Shown: positions 24,802 through 32,530 of the stretch, piece after piece
Position numbering within the stretch: the first letter of the stretch is position 1
How the letters are laid out: the number at the start of each line of letters is the position of its first letter
DNA from: Candidatus Cryptobacteroides avicola
GTDB lineage: Bacteria; Bacteroidota; Bacteroidia; Bacteroidales; UBA932
Direction of reading: 5' to 3'
Assembly: GCA_017695115.1 (NCBI GenBank)
Contig: JADILV010000052.1
Location: 1-32,595 of the forward strand
Length of the DNA stretch: 32,595 bases
Notes under the pieces: generated by a model
Seen by the model: only the letters and a program-made list of their open reading frames with translations
Told to the model about the DNA's origin: nothing
Database searches by the model: none
Position numbers and translations under genes: made by a program

Positions 24802-24840
24802 AAAATGGGGTACCTGTGACAGGCGCCCCATTTTATTTTT
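24802..24840 (-). terminator. Terminator after the lepA-glycosyltransferase genes
   Basis: A long stem AAAATGGGG / CCCCATTTT is interrupted by a small internal loop, then continues as CCTG/CAGG with a three-base loop. It starts 7 bases beyond the stop codon of the glycosyltransferase gene. In the minus direction the stem itself ends in four U residues. In the plus direction a stronger U-run (ATTTTTT) follows, although no plus-strand gene precedes it. Confidence 0.75.
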
Positions 24841-25671
24841 TCATTTGACAGGGAAAAGGACCTTCAGGTTAAGAGACAGGAAATGAAGTACTGCATGAAG
24901 AGGTCCGTATGCCCTGAAATCATATATGAACTGCTCCTTGAACGGACGCCCTTTCGGTCCGGTTATGGCGGCATACCGTTTTTTCAGCGGCACTTCGGAA
25001 TTCCTCCATTCGGGAAGGGACTCATTGCGGTCGCATTCCGCAAGCACTCCCGGGGCCACCACCACCGTAATGTCCTTTTTCGCTGCCCTCACCCCATAGT
25101 CGAAATCACCGAAACTGTGTGAATATATCCTGTCAAGAGTTCCCAGCCTCCTGTACACATAATCCGGAACCAGCACAAGATTACCGTTGAATATGTCGCA
25201 TGCCTCCGGAATCATAGGATCGGGAGTGATTATCCTGCCGTACCGCGTCCTTCCTCCGTATGAAAGGTTTCCACGCCTGTCCTCGGCAGTGCCGGCGACT
25301 ATTGCCCTGTGCCCGAGATAAGTGGAATTCTCGAGCAGCGACGCCACGGCTCCCGGCTTCAGCATCGTATCATCATTGAGCCACAGATAGAAATCCGGAG
25401 AAGAGCCTGCAGCCGCATCCCACGCCGCACACATCCCCCGGTTCCAGTACAGACTGCCGTCTCCCCGGACAATGTTCACGTCAGGGAAACGTTCGGATAC
25501 GGCATCCGACGTGCCGTCGGTACTGCCGTCGTCTGTCAGATAGACTTCAAAAGCGTATTTTCCTGTCCTCGTCAGAGAATCCGTCTGCCTGTACAGCAGG
25601 GTCAGACATCTGAGCGTACTGTTTTTCCTGTTATGCACAGTCATCAGGACAGCGACAGTCATCCGGTCCAT
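24841..25671 (-). CDS. Glycosyltransferase family 2, rhamnosyltransferase-like
   Basis: The 276-residue protein has a GT-A fold layout: VLMTVHNRKNSTLRCL at the start, LTDDGSTDGT with Asp47-Asp48 for nucleotide-sugar binding, and LWLNDDTML with Asn99-Asp100-Asp101 acting as the metal-binding DXD-type motif. These are followed by IFNGNLVLVPDYVYRRLG and FGDFDYGVRAAKK. The layout resembles glycosyltransferases that add rhamnose or other sugars to surface polysaccharides. No transmembrane segment is evident. The start lies 12 bases after the lepA stop, so it is likely a second gene in the lepA transcript; a second ATG at 25662 is equally possible. Donor, acceptor and pathway cannot be inferred, since no other glycan genes are adjacent. 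Confidence 0.87.
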   Translation of the reverse strand: MDRMTVAVLMTVHNRKNSTLRCLTLLYRQTDSLTRTGKYAFEVYLTDDGSTDGTSDAVSERFPDVNIVRGDGSLYWNRGMCAAWDAAAGSSPDFYLWLNDDTMLKPGAVASLLENSTYLGHRAIVAGTAEDRRGNLSYGGRTRYGRIITPDPMIPEACDIFNGNLVLVPDYVYRRLGTLDRIYSHSFGDFDYGVRAAKKDITVVVAPGVLAECDRNESLPEWRNSEVPLKKRYAAITGPKGRPFKEQFIYDFRAYGPLHAVLHFLSLNLKVLFPVK

Positions 25672-25683
25672 ATCAACGTCGTA

Positions 25684-27471
25684 TCAATCCAACTTCAGCA
25701 CTGCCATAAACGCACTCTGCGGCACCTCGACAGTACCGATCTGGCGCATACGTTTCTTTCCCTGCTTCTGCTTCTCCAGGAGCTTGCGTTTTCTGGTTAT
25801 ATCGCCGCCATAACACTTGGCCGTCACGTCCTTACGCACAGCCTTGACCGTCTCGCGGGCAATGATTTTCGCACCTATTGCCGCCTGGATGGCGATATCG
25901 AACTGCTGGCGCGGGATAAGTTCCTTCAGTTTCTCGCATATCCTGCGCCCGAAATCATACGCATGATCCTGATGGATAAGGGAAGACAGGGCATCTGCAG
26001 GCTCGCCGTTCAGAAGAATATCCAGTTTCACAAGTTTTGCCGGACGGAAGCCTATTACATGGTAATCGAAAGAAGCGTATCCCTTGGAAATGGACTTGAG
26101 CTTGTCATAGAAATCGAAGACGATCTCTGACAGCGGCATCTCGTAGGTAAGTTCCAGCCTGTCTGAAGTGATATAATGCTGGTTCACCAGAATCCCCCTC
26201 TTGTCCAGGCACAGCTTCATGATAGGTCCGTAGAATTCGGCCTTGGAAATGACCTGGGCCCGGATATACGGTTCCTCGATACGGTCTATGAGAGTAGGGG
26301 CCGGCAGTCCGGAAGGATTGTGGACATCCACGACAGCGCCCTGAGTGGTATATACCTTATAAGATACGTTCGGGACAGTGGTTATGACATCCATGCCGAA
26401 TTCACGGAAAAGACGTTCCTGGACTATCTCCAGATGAAGCAGACCGAGGAAGCCGCACCGGAACCCGAAACCGAGAGCCAGTGAAGACTCCGGCTCGAAC
26501 ACGAGCGAAGCGTCATTGAGCTGCAGTTTCTCGATAGATGACCTCAACTCCTCGTACTGGTCGGTCTCTACCGGATACACGCCCGCAAAAAGCATCGGTT
26601 TCACTTCCTCGAATCCGGCGATGGCCTCTTTGCAAGGAGCGTCCACATGTGTAATGGTATCACCGACCTTGACCTCCGAAGCCGTCTTTATGCCCGAAAT
26701 GATATAGCCGACGCTTCCGCAAGGAATCTCGTCCCTCGGGTCCATCCTCATCTTGAGGACACCGATCTCGTCAGCTTCATATTCTTTTCCTGTATTGAAG
26801 AATTTCACATGATCCCCGGTACGGATAGAGCCGTTCTCCACCTTGAAATAGGCAATGATCCCCCTGAATGAATTGAATACCGAGTCAAAGATCAGGGCCT
26901 GCAGCGGAGCGTCCGGGTCTCCTGTCGGCGCCGGTATCCTCTCCACAATGGCATCCAGAATGGCCGGGACGCCTTCCCCCGTCTTTCCCGAAGCGCAGAG
27001 CACGTCCTCCGGCCTGCACCCGAGCAAATCCACCACCTGGTCCGTAACGACATCCACCATGGCGGAATCCATATCGATCTTGTTCAGCACAGGGATGATT
27101 TCCAGATCATGCTCAATGGCAAGGTACAGGTTTGAAATTGTCTGAGCCTGAATACCCTGCGTGGCATCCACCACCAGCAGCGCCCCTTCGCAGGACGCGA
27201 TGGCCCTGGACACTTCATAAGAAAAGTCCACGTGTCCCGGAGTATCGATAAGGTTCAGAGTGTATTTCTCGCCTTTGTAAGTGTAATCCATCTGGATAGC
27301 GTGGCTCTTGATGGTAATTCCCTTCTCCTTCTCCAAATCCATCGAGTCCAGTACCTGCGCCTCCATGTCCCTGCTGCTGAGCGTATGCGTCAGCTCGATC
27401 ATCCTGTCCGCCAGCGTACTCTTCCCGTGGTCAATATGGGCGATTATGCAAAAGTTCCTGGTATATTTCAT
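25684..27471 (-). CDS. lepA: Elongation factor 4 (LepA)
   Basis: The ATG at 27471 is chosen because the alternative upstream start lies on the promoter box. The 595-residue protein begins [19 protein letters not shown] (P-loop residues 11-18) and has DTPGHVDF (G3) and NKID (G4). The EF4-specific C-terminus reads [25 protein letters not shown]. LepA back-translocates or otherwise remodels stalled ribosomes and has been linked to 30S assembly. It is related to EF-G but lacks domain IV, and the length is normal. It is the first gene of a two-gene unit with the glycosyltransferase and lies divergent from the transketolase genes. Confidence 0.97.
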   Translation of the reverse strand: MKYTRNFCIIAHIDHGKSTLADRMIELTHTLSSRDMEAQVLDSMDLEKEKGITIKSHAIQMDYTYKGEKYTLNLIDTPGHVDFSYEVSRAIASCEGALLVVDATQGIQAQTISNLYLAIEHDLEIIPVLNKIDMDSAMVDVVTDQVVDLLGCRPEDVLCASGKTGEGVPAILDAIVERIPAPTGDPDAPLQALIFDSVFNSFRGIIAYFKVENGSIRTGDHVKFFNTGKEYEADEIGVLKMRMDPRDEIPCGSVGYIISGIKTASEVKVGDTITHVDAPCKEAIAGFEEVKPMLFAGVYPVETDQYEELRSSIEKLQLNDASLVFEPESSLALGFGFRCGFLGLLHLEIVQERLFREFGMDVITTVPNVSYKVYTTQGAVVDVHNPSGLPAPTLIDRIEEPYIRAQVISKAEFYGPIMKLCLDKRGILVNQHYITSDRLELTYEMPLSEIVFDFYDKLKSISKGYASFDYHVIGFRPAKLVKLDILLNGEPADALSSLIHQDHAYDFGRRICEKLKELIPRQQFDIAIQAAIGAKIIARETVKAVRKDVTAKCYGGDITRKRKLLEKQKQGKKRMRQIGTVEVPQSAFMAVLKLD

Positions 27472-27492
27472 CTTATAATCATTATAACCCGG

Positions 27493-27500
27493 CAAAGATA
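27493..27500 (-). promoter_or_regulatory. -7 box of lepA
   Basis: TATCTTTG on the minus strand, 21 bases upstream of the ATG at 27471, gives a leader of about 15 bases. No TTG is present 19-21 bases upstream, but the DNA there is A/T-rich. Confidence 0.65.
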
Positions 27501-27622
27501 GGAAAAATAAAAATGAAATGGAGCAGGATGTTCACGGCACCGGCATCTGACTTTTCTTAAGCCGGAAACAAAAATTACAGAATTTTCCAAACGGAAGGAA
27601 ACCTTTTTATGTTAAAATATAT

Positions 27623-27630
27623 TATTTTTG
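27623..27630 (+). promoter_or_regulatory. -7 box of the transketolase operon
   Basis: TATTTTTG fits TAnnTTTG and lies 31 bases before the transketolase start codon. The sequence upstream is A/T-rich without a clear TTG element. Confidence 0.5.
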
Positions 27631-27661
27631 CGCGAAGTAATTCCTATACTTATAATATACA

Positions 27662-28510
27662 ATGGTCTCGATCGATGAACTGAAAAAAATCTCCTCTCAG
27701 GTCAGAAGGGATATAATCAGGATGGTAAGCGGAGCGAAATCCGGACATCCGGGCGGCTCGATGAGCAGCACCGACTTTCTGACGGCACTTTATTTCGGAG
27801 GAGTAATGAAACATGATCCTGCCACATGGACCCGAAGCGGGAAAGGACAGGATGTATTTATTCTCTCTGCAGGCCACCTGTCGCCTGTTTACTACTCATT
27901 GCTCGCAAGAGCGGGTTATTTCCCTGTTGCGGAACTCGCGACATTCAGGAAATTCGGGACCAGACTCCAGGGCCATCCGTCTACCGAGACAAATCTTCCA
28001 GGCGTATTCCAGCCATCAGGCTCTCTCGGACAGGGACTGTCGGTCGCTGCAGGAACTGCCCTGGGCAAAAAACTTGACAAAGACGAAAATCTCGTATACG
28101 TACTCATGGGCGACGGGGAAAGCGAAGAAGGCCAGATCTGGGAAGCCGCAATGTTCTGCTCCCACCAGAAAATCGACAACCTGATCGCCATCACCGACTG
28201 GAACATGCAGCAGATCGACGGGAATGTAGACAATATCGCCGGACTGGGGAACCTCGAAGGCAAGTGGAAAAGTTTCGGATGGGAAGTGCTCACATGCAAC
28301 GGGCACGACTTCAATGAAATCCTGACAGCTTTCGCCGAAGCCAAAGGACTGGCGGGAAAAGGCAAACCGATAATGATCCTGATGCACAGCGACATGGGAC
28401 ACGGAGTAGACTTCATGGCAGGGACGAACGAGTGGCACGGCAAGGCCCCGTCACCGGAACTCGCGGAAAAGGCGCTCGCCCAGATAGAGGAGACATTGGG
28501 AGACTATTGA
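27662..28510 (+). CDS. Transketolase, N-terminal subunit
   Basis: The 282-residue protein is the thiamine-diphosphate-binding half of a split transketolase. It contains AKSGHPGGSMS at residues 26-36, the substrate loop around SAGHLSPVYYSL, and the TPP/metal motif from GDGESEEGQ (Gly150-Asp151) to Asn181 in TDWNMQQ. Transketolase moves two-carbon units between sugar phosphates in the non-oxidative pentose phosphate pathway. The protein stops just where single-chain transketolases continue into the pyrimidine-binding domain, which is encoded by the next gene 27 bases downstream. No frameshift is involved: each half has its own start codon and intact ends. Split forms of this kind are common in Bacteroidota and archaea. 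Confidence 0.95.
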   Translation: MVSIDELKKISSQVRRDIIRMVSGAKSGHPGGSMSSTDFLTALYFGGVMKHDPATWTRSGKGQDVFILSAGHLSPVYYSLLARAGYFPVAELATFRKFGTRLQGHPSTETNLPGVFQPSGSLGQGLSVAAGTALGKKLDKDENLVYVLMGDGESEEGQIWEAAMFCSHQKIDNLIAITDWNMQQIDGNVDNIAGLGNLEGKWKSFGWEVLTCNGHDFNEILTAFAEAKGLAGKGKPIMILMHSDMGHGVDFMAGTNEWHGKAPSPELAEKALAQIEETLGDY

Positions 28511-28537
28511 TCCAAACCACAAAGAAAGGATACCGAA

Positions 28538-29491
28538 ATGAAAAAATATACAGATACAGGCAAGAAAGATACGCGCAGCGGTTTCGGGGAAGGGCTTTAT
28601 GAAGCAGCCGTAAACAATCCTGACATTGTAGCGATGGCGGCAGACCTGACCTCGTCGGTAAAAATGGACAAATTCTGCAAGGCCTTTCCTGAAAGGTTCT
28701 TCCAGTGCGGCATCGCCGAAGCCAACATGATAGGTGCGGCAGCAGGAATGGCGCTTACCGGAAAGACGGTTTTCGCCGGATCATTTGCAGAATTCGTAAC
28801 CGGAAGGGTATACGATCAGGTACGACAGGAACTTGCTTACGGAGAAGCCAATGTAAAGATAGCGGCATCGCATGCCGGCGTGACTCTCGGAGAAGACGGA
28901 GCCACCCACCAGACAATGGAGGACATCGCGCTCATGAGGGCACTCCCGGGAATGGTCGTCATAAACCCGTGCGACTTCAACCAGACCAAGGCGGCGACGA
29001 TCGCGGCGGCAGAATATAAAGGCCCGGTATACCTGCGGTTCGGCCGTCCCGCCGTTCCGAACTTTACGTCGGCCGACCGGAAATTCGAAATAGGCAAGGC
29101 CATCATCATGAATGAAGGCACGGATGTGACCATCATCGCCACAGGCCATCTGGTATGGGAAGCGGTGCAGGCAGCCGAAGCCCTTGAGAAAGAAGGCATC
29201 TCGGCCGAAGTGATAGACATAGCCACTATCAAGCCTGTAGACCGGGACGCCATCGTGGCTTCCGCAGCAAAGACGAGAGCCGTCGTATGCGCAGAAGAGC
29301 ACAACATGGCCGGAGGTCTCGGAGAACTTGTCGCCGGAATCCTGGCATCCGAATGTCCTACCCGCATGGAATTCGTCAACGGACAGGACCGTTTCGGCCA
29401 GAGCGGCACCCCGTCAGAACTCATGGCAGCATACGGACTTGATGCAGAGCATATAGTACTTGCAGCGAAGAAAGCCATAGGCAAAAAATAA
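28538..29491 (+). CDS. Transketolase, C-terminal subunit
   Basis: The 317-residue product contains the pyrimidine-binding domain, with Glu61 in CGIAEANM (the glutamate that activates the thiamine ring), GSFAEFVTGRVYDQVR, SHAGVTLGEDGATHQ and a transketolase C-terminal domain beginning around KAIIMNEGTDVTIIATGHLVWEAV. It must pair with the N-terminal subunit to form the active site at the dimer interface. Length and order are typical of a two-gene transketolase. The sigma factor gene begins 7 bases after the stop codon, so read-through transcription from the transketolase promoter into the sigma unit is likely. Confidence 0.95.
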   Translation: MKKYTDTGKKDTRSGFGEGLYEAAVNNPDIVAMAADLTSSVKMDKFCKAFPERFFQCGIAEANMIGAAAGMALTGKTVFAGSFAEFVTGRVYDQVRQELAYGEANVKIAASHAGVTLGEDGATHQTMEDIALMRALPGMVVINPCDFNQTKAATIAAAEYKGPVYLRFGRPAVPNFTSADRKFEIGKAIIMNEGTDVTIIATGHLVWEAVQAAEALEKEGISAEVIDIATIKPVDRDAIVASAAKTRAVVCAEEHNMAGGLGELVAGILASECPTRMEFVNGQDRFGQSGTPSELMAAYGLDAEHIVLAAKKAIGKK

Positions 29492-29498
29492 CCGGAGC

Positions 29499-30038
29499 AT
29501 GTCCGACAGGGAAATCATGCGGCTTTACCGTAGCGGAGAACGGACAAAGGCTTTCGAGGCCATAGTTTCCGTCTACAGCGAACGGCTTTACTGGCACATA
29601 AGACGTTTTACATGCTCGCATGAAGACACTGATGACCTCCTGCAGGACACTTTCACGAAAATATGGGCTGCGCTTCCTTCTTTCAGGGAGGATGCGCAGC
29701 TTTTTACATGGATATACCGGATAGCCACCAACGAAGCCCTCAATTTTCTCCGCAGGAAAAAAGTCCGGGCAATGATTTCATTCGAAAACATCCGGAGCGA
29801 CATGGAAAAGAGAATCGATACGGATCCATGTTTCAACGGAGACGCAATCCAGCGGCAGCTCCACAAGGCCATACAGAGACTGCCTCCCAAGCAGAGACTG
29901 GTATTCAACCTGCGGTATTTCGACGAAATGAAATACGAGCAGATTTCCGAGATCACAGGCATCACGACAGGCTCGCTGAAAGCCTCTTATCATCACGCCT
30001 ACAATAAGATAAAGACAGAACTCGAAAAAATTTTTTAA
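29499..30038 (+). CDS. ECF-type RNA polymerase sigma factor
   Basis: The 179-residue protein has sigma region 2 with EDTDDLLQDTFTKIW, followed by DAQLFTWIYRIATNEALNFLRRKK. Region 4 has LPPKQRLVFNLRYFDEMKYEQISEITG and SLKASYHHAYNKIK. There is no region 3, as in all ECF factors. It should redirect RNA polymerase to a small regulon, probably envelope-related. The two genes downstream encode a single-pass membrane protein and a Spy/CpxP-like periplasmic protein, an arrangement I recognise from Bacteroidota sigma units. It does not adjoin a SusC-type receptor or FecR anti-sigma gene, so it is not a typical polysaccharide-utilisation sigma factor. Confidence 0.93.
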   Translation: MSDREIMRLYRSGERTKAFEAIVSVYSERLYWHIRRFTCSHEDTDDLLQDTFTKIWAALPSFREDAQLFTWIYRIATNEALNFLRRKKVRAMISFENIRSDMEKRIDTDPCFNGDAIQRQLHKAIQRLPPKQRLVFNLRYFDEMKYEQISEITGITTGSLKASYHHAYNKIKTELEKIF

Positions 30039-30081
30039 CCTTTGGCAAACACCCGTGTCTAACTTTCGAATTTATACCGAT

Positions 30082-30504
30082 ATGGATATTCTAGAATCTG
30101 AAAAAAGGCTCAAGTCAATGCCGTTCAACGTCCCTGACGGATATTTCGAGGGGATGAAGCGTCAGGTAATGGACAATATCGGCAGCATGGCTCCCGACCG
30201 GCTTCCATCCGGAAGGAAACCGATCCGCTACATCATACTGCAGACCGCAACGGCAGCAGCCATGCTGGCAGCGGCGGTAACCGGCAGTATTTCTTTTATA
30301 AGCAGTCATATAGACCGGAAAAAACAGATGCTGGACGACACGTTCTTCTATACGGAACTCATGCCTAACGACACCGATGTCCTCTATGATGCCGACAGCT
30401 ACGGATATGTAGCCGATTCCGACATTTCAGATGAAGACATAATCGACTATCTGATATATTCCGGAATTCCCGTTGAACAATTAAATGAATCCGACTATGA
30501 ATAA
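30082..30504 (+). CDS. Small single-pass membrane protein next to the sigma factor (possible anti-sigma)
   Basis: I start at the ATG at 30082; a GTG at 30055 would add nine residues. The 140-residue protein has an N-terminal cytoplasmic stretch with PFNVPDGYFEGMKRQV (residues 14-29), a motif found in small proteins encoded beside ECF sigma factors in Bacteroidota. One transmembrane segment follows (about residues 50-76), then a very acidic C-terminal domain rich in Asp, Glu and Tyr. The topology fits an anti-sigma factor, with the cytoplasmic end holding the sigma factor and the outer part sensing. It lacks the zinc-binding HxxxCxxC motif of classic anti-sigma domains, so this remains inference. 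It overlaps the next gene by eight bases. Confidence 0.7.
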   Translation: MDILESEKRLKSMPFNVPDGYFEGMKRQVMDNIGSMAPDRLPSGRKPIRYIILQTATAAAMLAAAVTGSISFISSHIDRKKQMLDDTFFYTELMPNDTDVLYDADSYGYVADSDISDEDIIDYLIYSGIPVEQLNESDYE

Positions 30505-30955
30505 TTTATACCGACTTATAATCTGTTCCGCAATCCTGGTTTCCACCCTCTCCATGTCCGCCCAAGGGCCGAAAGACGGCGGCAAGGACTGGAGGGAGCG
30601 CATCATGAGCGAAAAGATAGCCTACCTCACCAACGCTGTAGGGCTCACTCCCGAAGAAGCCCAGGCTTTCTGGCCTGTATACAACCAGACCTGGGACGAA
30701 AGAGGAAAAGCCCAGTTCGCAGTAATGAAAGCCTACCGTGAATTGGAAAAGGCTACGGACGAAAACCGGACGAAAGATATTCCTGCCCTGCTGGACGCCT
30801 ATCTCGAAGCCATCAGAAACAGAAACAGGACCGATGAAAAATGTGAGGCACAGTTCAGGAAAGTACTTCCGGTAGAAAAAGTAGCAAAACTTTATATAGG
30901 AGAAGAACGTTTCCGCAGACAGCAGATACACAATCTGCATCACGGGAAAAAATAA
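30497..30955 (+). CDS. Spy/CpxP-like periplasmic protein
   Basis: The ATG at 30497 opens a signal peptide (MNNLYRLIICSAILVSTLSMSAQ); an ATG at 30485 is also possible. The 152-residue product is almost wholly helical after the signal, with MSEKIAYLTNAVGLTPEEAQAFWPVYNQ and, near the end, QFRKVLPVEKVAKLYIGEERFRRQQI. The LTPEEAQ-Lxx pattern is that of the Spy/CpxP/ZraP group, periplasmic chaperones and stress sensors; Bacteroidota databases often name such genes sensor of ECF-type sigma factor. Co-transcription with the sigma factor and the acidic membrane protein suggests a signalling or feedback role. Confidence 0.8.
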   Translation: MNNLYRLIICSAILVSTLSMSAQGPKDGGKDWRERIMSEKIAYLTNAVGLTPEEAQAFWPVYNQTWDERGKAQFAVMKAYRELEKATDENRTKDIPALLDAYLEAIRNRNRTDEKCEAQFRKVLPVEKVAKLYIGEERFRRQQIHNLHHGKK

Positions 30956-30957
30956 AC

Positions 30958-31701
30958 CTAAGCCCAAATATAGAACGGAGATACAAGGTCGGTATACTGG
31001 TCGGTATACCGGCCTTGTTCCTGTAAAACGAGGCTTTCTTCCACAATCACATCCGGTCTTTGGCGGGAAAACTCGGCCACTATCCTGCGCGGCGGTCTGG
31101 ACGGGACTGTCCTGATACGGACGATCCTGAACGGGAACAAGCTGCACATCCTTCCGTAGCGGCAAACATCTGTCTCCACCTCCGACGGAAGGACCATAGA
31201 GCATCTGCCTCCCGGCGAAAGCCACCTGGAAGAGAACTCCAGAACTTCCCTGAACGAAAGGCCGCAGGCGTGTCTGGCTTCCCGGCGGCGCATGTCCGGT
31301 GACTTCAGTTCACTTTCAAAATAAGGAGGATTGGAAAAGACCAGATCGAAAGTCACTGCAGGATCATTTCCTTCACGGACAGTTTCCATCCGTAAGGCAA
31401 GGTCCTCTAAAGAAATGTTCTCGGACGAAAGCATCAGGGGCCACGGAGACCGGGAAAAATTGGCTGCGGCTTCGGACGCAGAAGGAGAATCGACATCGAT
31501 GGCCTTGATCGATACGGGCAATCCGGAAAGTCTCTGGGCGGCCATCAACGCTATCGTACCTGTGCCCGTCCCGATATCCAGCAGCATACGGTCGCCGGGA
31601 CGCAAGGTCATCAGAGCCCCGAGAAGTACGCCGTCGGTATTTACCTTCATGGCGGAGCGTTCGTTGATGACGGAAAATCTTTTGAAGCGGAATTCTCCCA
31701 T
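30958..31701 (-). CDS. tRNA1(Val) adenine(37)-N6-methyltransferase TrmN6-like
   Basis: The 247-residue protein has the family opening FKRFSVINERSAMKVNTDGVLLGAL (residues 6-30), SAM motif I LLDIGTGTGTIALMAAQRL (40-58) and the N6-adenine catalytic motif SNPPYF (123-128). These are characteristic of the TrmN6/YfiC group, which methylates A37 of tRNA-Val. The Bacteroidota members are usually of this size. It ends two bases from the convergent Spy-like gene and begins three bases after lolD ends, so lolD and this gene form an operon. An inverted repeat overlaps its last codons. The exact tRNA substrate in this organism is unproven. Confidence 0.9.
   Translation of the reverse strand: MGEFRFKRFSVINERSAMKVNTDGVLLGALMTLRPGDRMLLDIGTGTGTIALMAAQRLSGLPVSIKAIDVDSPSASEAAANFSRSPWPLMLSSENISLEDLALRMETVREGNDPAVTFDLVFSNPPYFESELKSPDMRRREARHACGLSFREVLEFSSRWLSPGGRCSMVLPSEVETDVCRYGRMCSLFPFRIVRIRTVPSRPPRRIVAEFSRQRPDVIVEESLVLQEQGRYTDQYTDLVSPFYIWA
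30984..31017. repeat. Inverted and tandem repeat in the 3' end of the methyltransferase gene
   Basis: The unit GGTCGGTATAC appears twice, 12 bases apart, encoding the minus-strand repeat YTDQYTDL. The same DNA forms 14-base arms, CAAGGTCGGTATAC and GTATACCGGCCTTG, around six bases. Reading the plus strand all 14 positions can pair if one G-U is allowed. It begins 29 bases after the stop codon of the plus-strand Spy-like gene, so it could slow or end that transcript, though no U-tract follows. Confidence 0.55.
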
Positions 31702-31704
31702 AGC

Positions 31705-32385
31705 CTACAGTCCGATGGCTTCACCTTCCTCTCCGGACAGGAAAAGCCCGTCCTTCATGTACAGAGTGCGGTCGCACAGCCTGGCAAGCGAAGGGTCGTG
31801 AGTGACAATGACTATAGTCTGTCCGTACCTGTCCCTCAAAGACAGGAAAAGGTTGTGGAGATCTTCCTTGGTCCTGCTGTCAAGGTTGCCTGACGGCTCA
31901 TCGGCAAAAAGGACAGACGGACTGTTCACCAAAGCCCTGGCTATCGCAACCCTCTGCTGCTCCCCTCCGGAAAGTTCCGACGGTTTGTGGTTTATGCGCC
32001 CTGAGATACCGAGATCAGAAAGCAGGGCCAGAGCGGTTTCTTTCGAATCCTTTTCCGTACGGCCGGCAATAAGGGCCGGAATCATCACGTTCTCCAATGA
32101 AGTGAACTCTGGCAGGAGATGGTGGAACTGGAAAACGAAGCCGATCTTCCGGTTTCTGAAGACAGACAAATCCTTCTGTCCGAGCCTGAGCACATCGGTC
32201 CCGTCAATCTCCAGCGTCCCGGCATCTGGCGTAGAAAGAGTACCGAGTATCTGAAGCAGCGTGGACTTCCCTGCCCCGGAAGCCCCCATTATAGATATGA
32301 TTTCCGATTTCCCGGCCTGGAAATCGATACCTTTCAGCACCTGCAGTTTCCCGAAAGACTTTACTATTCCTTTAGCTTCTATCAT
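31705..32385 (-). CDS. lolD: Lipoprotein-releasing ABC transporter ATP-binding protein
   Basis: The ATG at 32385 gives a 226-residue protein starting [17 protein letters not shown]; the ATG at 32400 would add five residues. Walker A is GASGAGKST (residues 34-42), the Q-loop is [13 protein letters not shown], the signature is [15 protein letters not shown] and Walker B is [13 protein letters not shown]. This pattern is that of the LolD/MacB/FtsE group. LolD powers LolCE, which extracts outer-membrane-destined lipoproteins from the inner membrane. No LolC/LolE permease gene is next to it here, which is common in Bacteroidota, so the partner must be elsewhere. MacB-type export is an alternative that the ATPase alone cannot exclude. 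Confidence 0.85.
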   Translation of the reverse strand: MIEAKGIVKSFGKLQVLKGIDFQAGKSEIISIMGASGAGKSTLLQILGTLSTPDAGTLEIDGTDVLRLGQKDLSVFRNRKIGFVFQFHHLLPEFTSLENVMIPALIAGRTEKDSKETALALLSDLGISGRINHKPSELSGGEQQRVAIARALVNSPSVLFADEPSGNLDSRTKEDLHNLFLSLRDRYGQTIVIVTHDPSLARLCDRTLYMKDGLFLSGEEGEAIGL

Positions 32386-32410
32386 ATTGCCATTTCTCAT
32401 TTCACTGTGC

Positions 32411-32418
32411 CAAAGGTA
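32411..32418 (-). promoter_or_regulatory. -7 box of lolD
   Basis: TACCTTTG on the minus strand, 25 bases before the lolD ATG at 32385, fits TAnnTTTG. A TTG lies 25 bases further upstream, beyond the standard spacing. Confidence 0.5.
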
Positions 32419-32469
32419 GCATTTTTAACGGTACCGATAAAAACAATATCAAAAAACTGACAAAAAATT

Positions 32470-32499
32470 TTGACATTCAAGAAAAAAGGCATATCTTTG
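32470..32499 (+). promoter_or_regulatory. Promoter of tRNA-Pro
   Basis: TTG (32470-32472) and TATCTTTG (32492-32499), 19 bases apart, match the Bacteroidota consensus. The tRNA begins 31 bases after the -7 box. Confidence 0.85.
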
Positions 32500-32530
32500 C
32501 AGTCCAATTCGAAAGAAGAGGTAAAATATT

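Noticed and set aside
25309..26130. 273-codon open frame on the plus strand spanning the glycosyltransferase-lepA junction
   Set aside because: It runs antisense across two real genes and would need both to be wrong.
27662..29491. Frameshifted single-chain transketolase
   Set aside because: A 27-base gap separates two complete proteins, each with its own start and natural domain boundary, matching known split enzymes.
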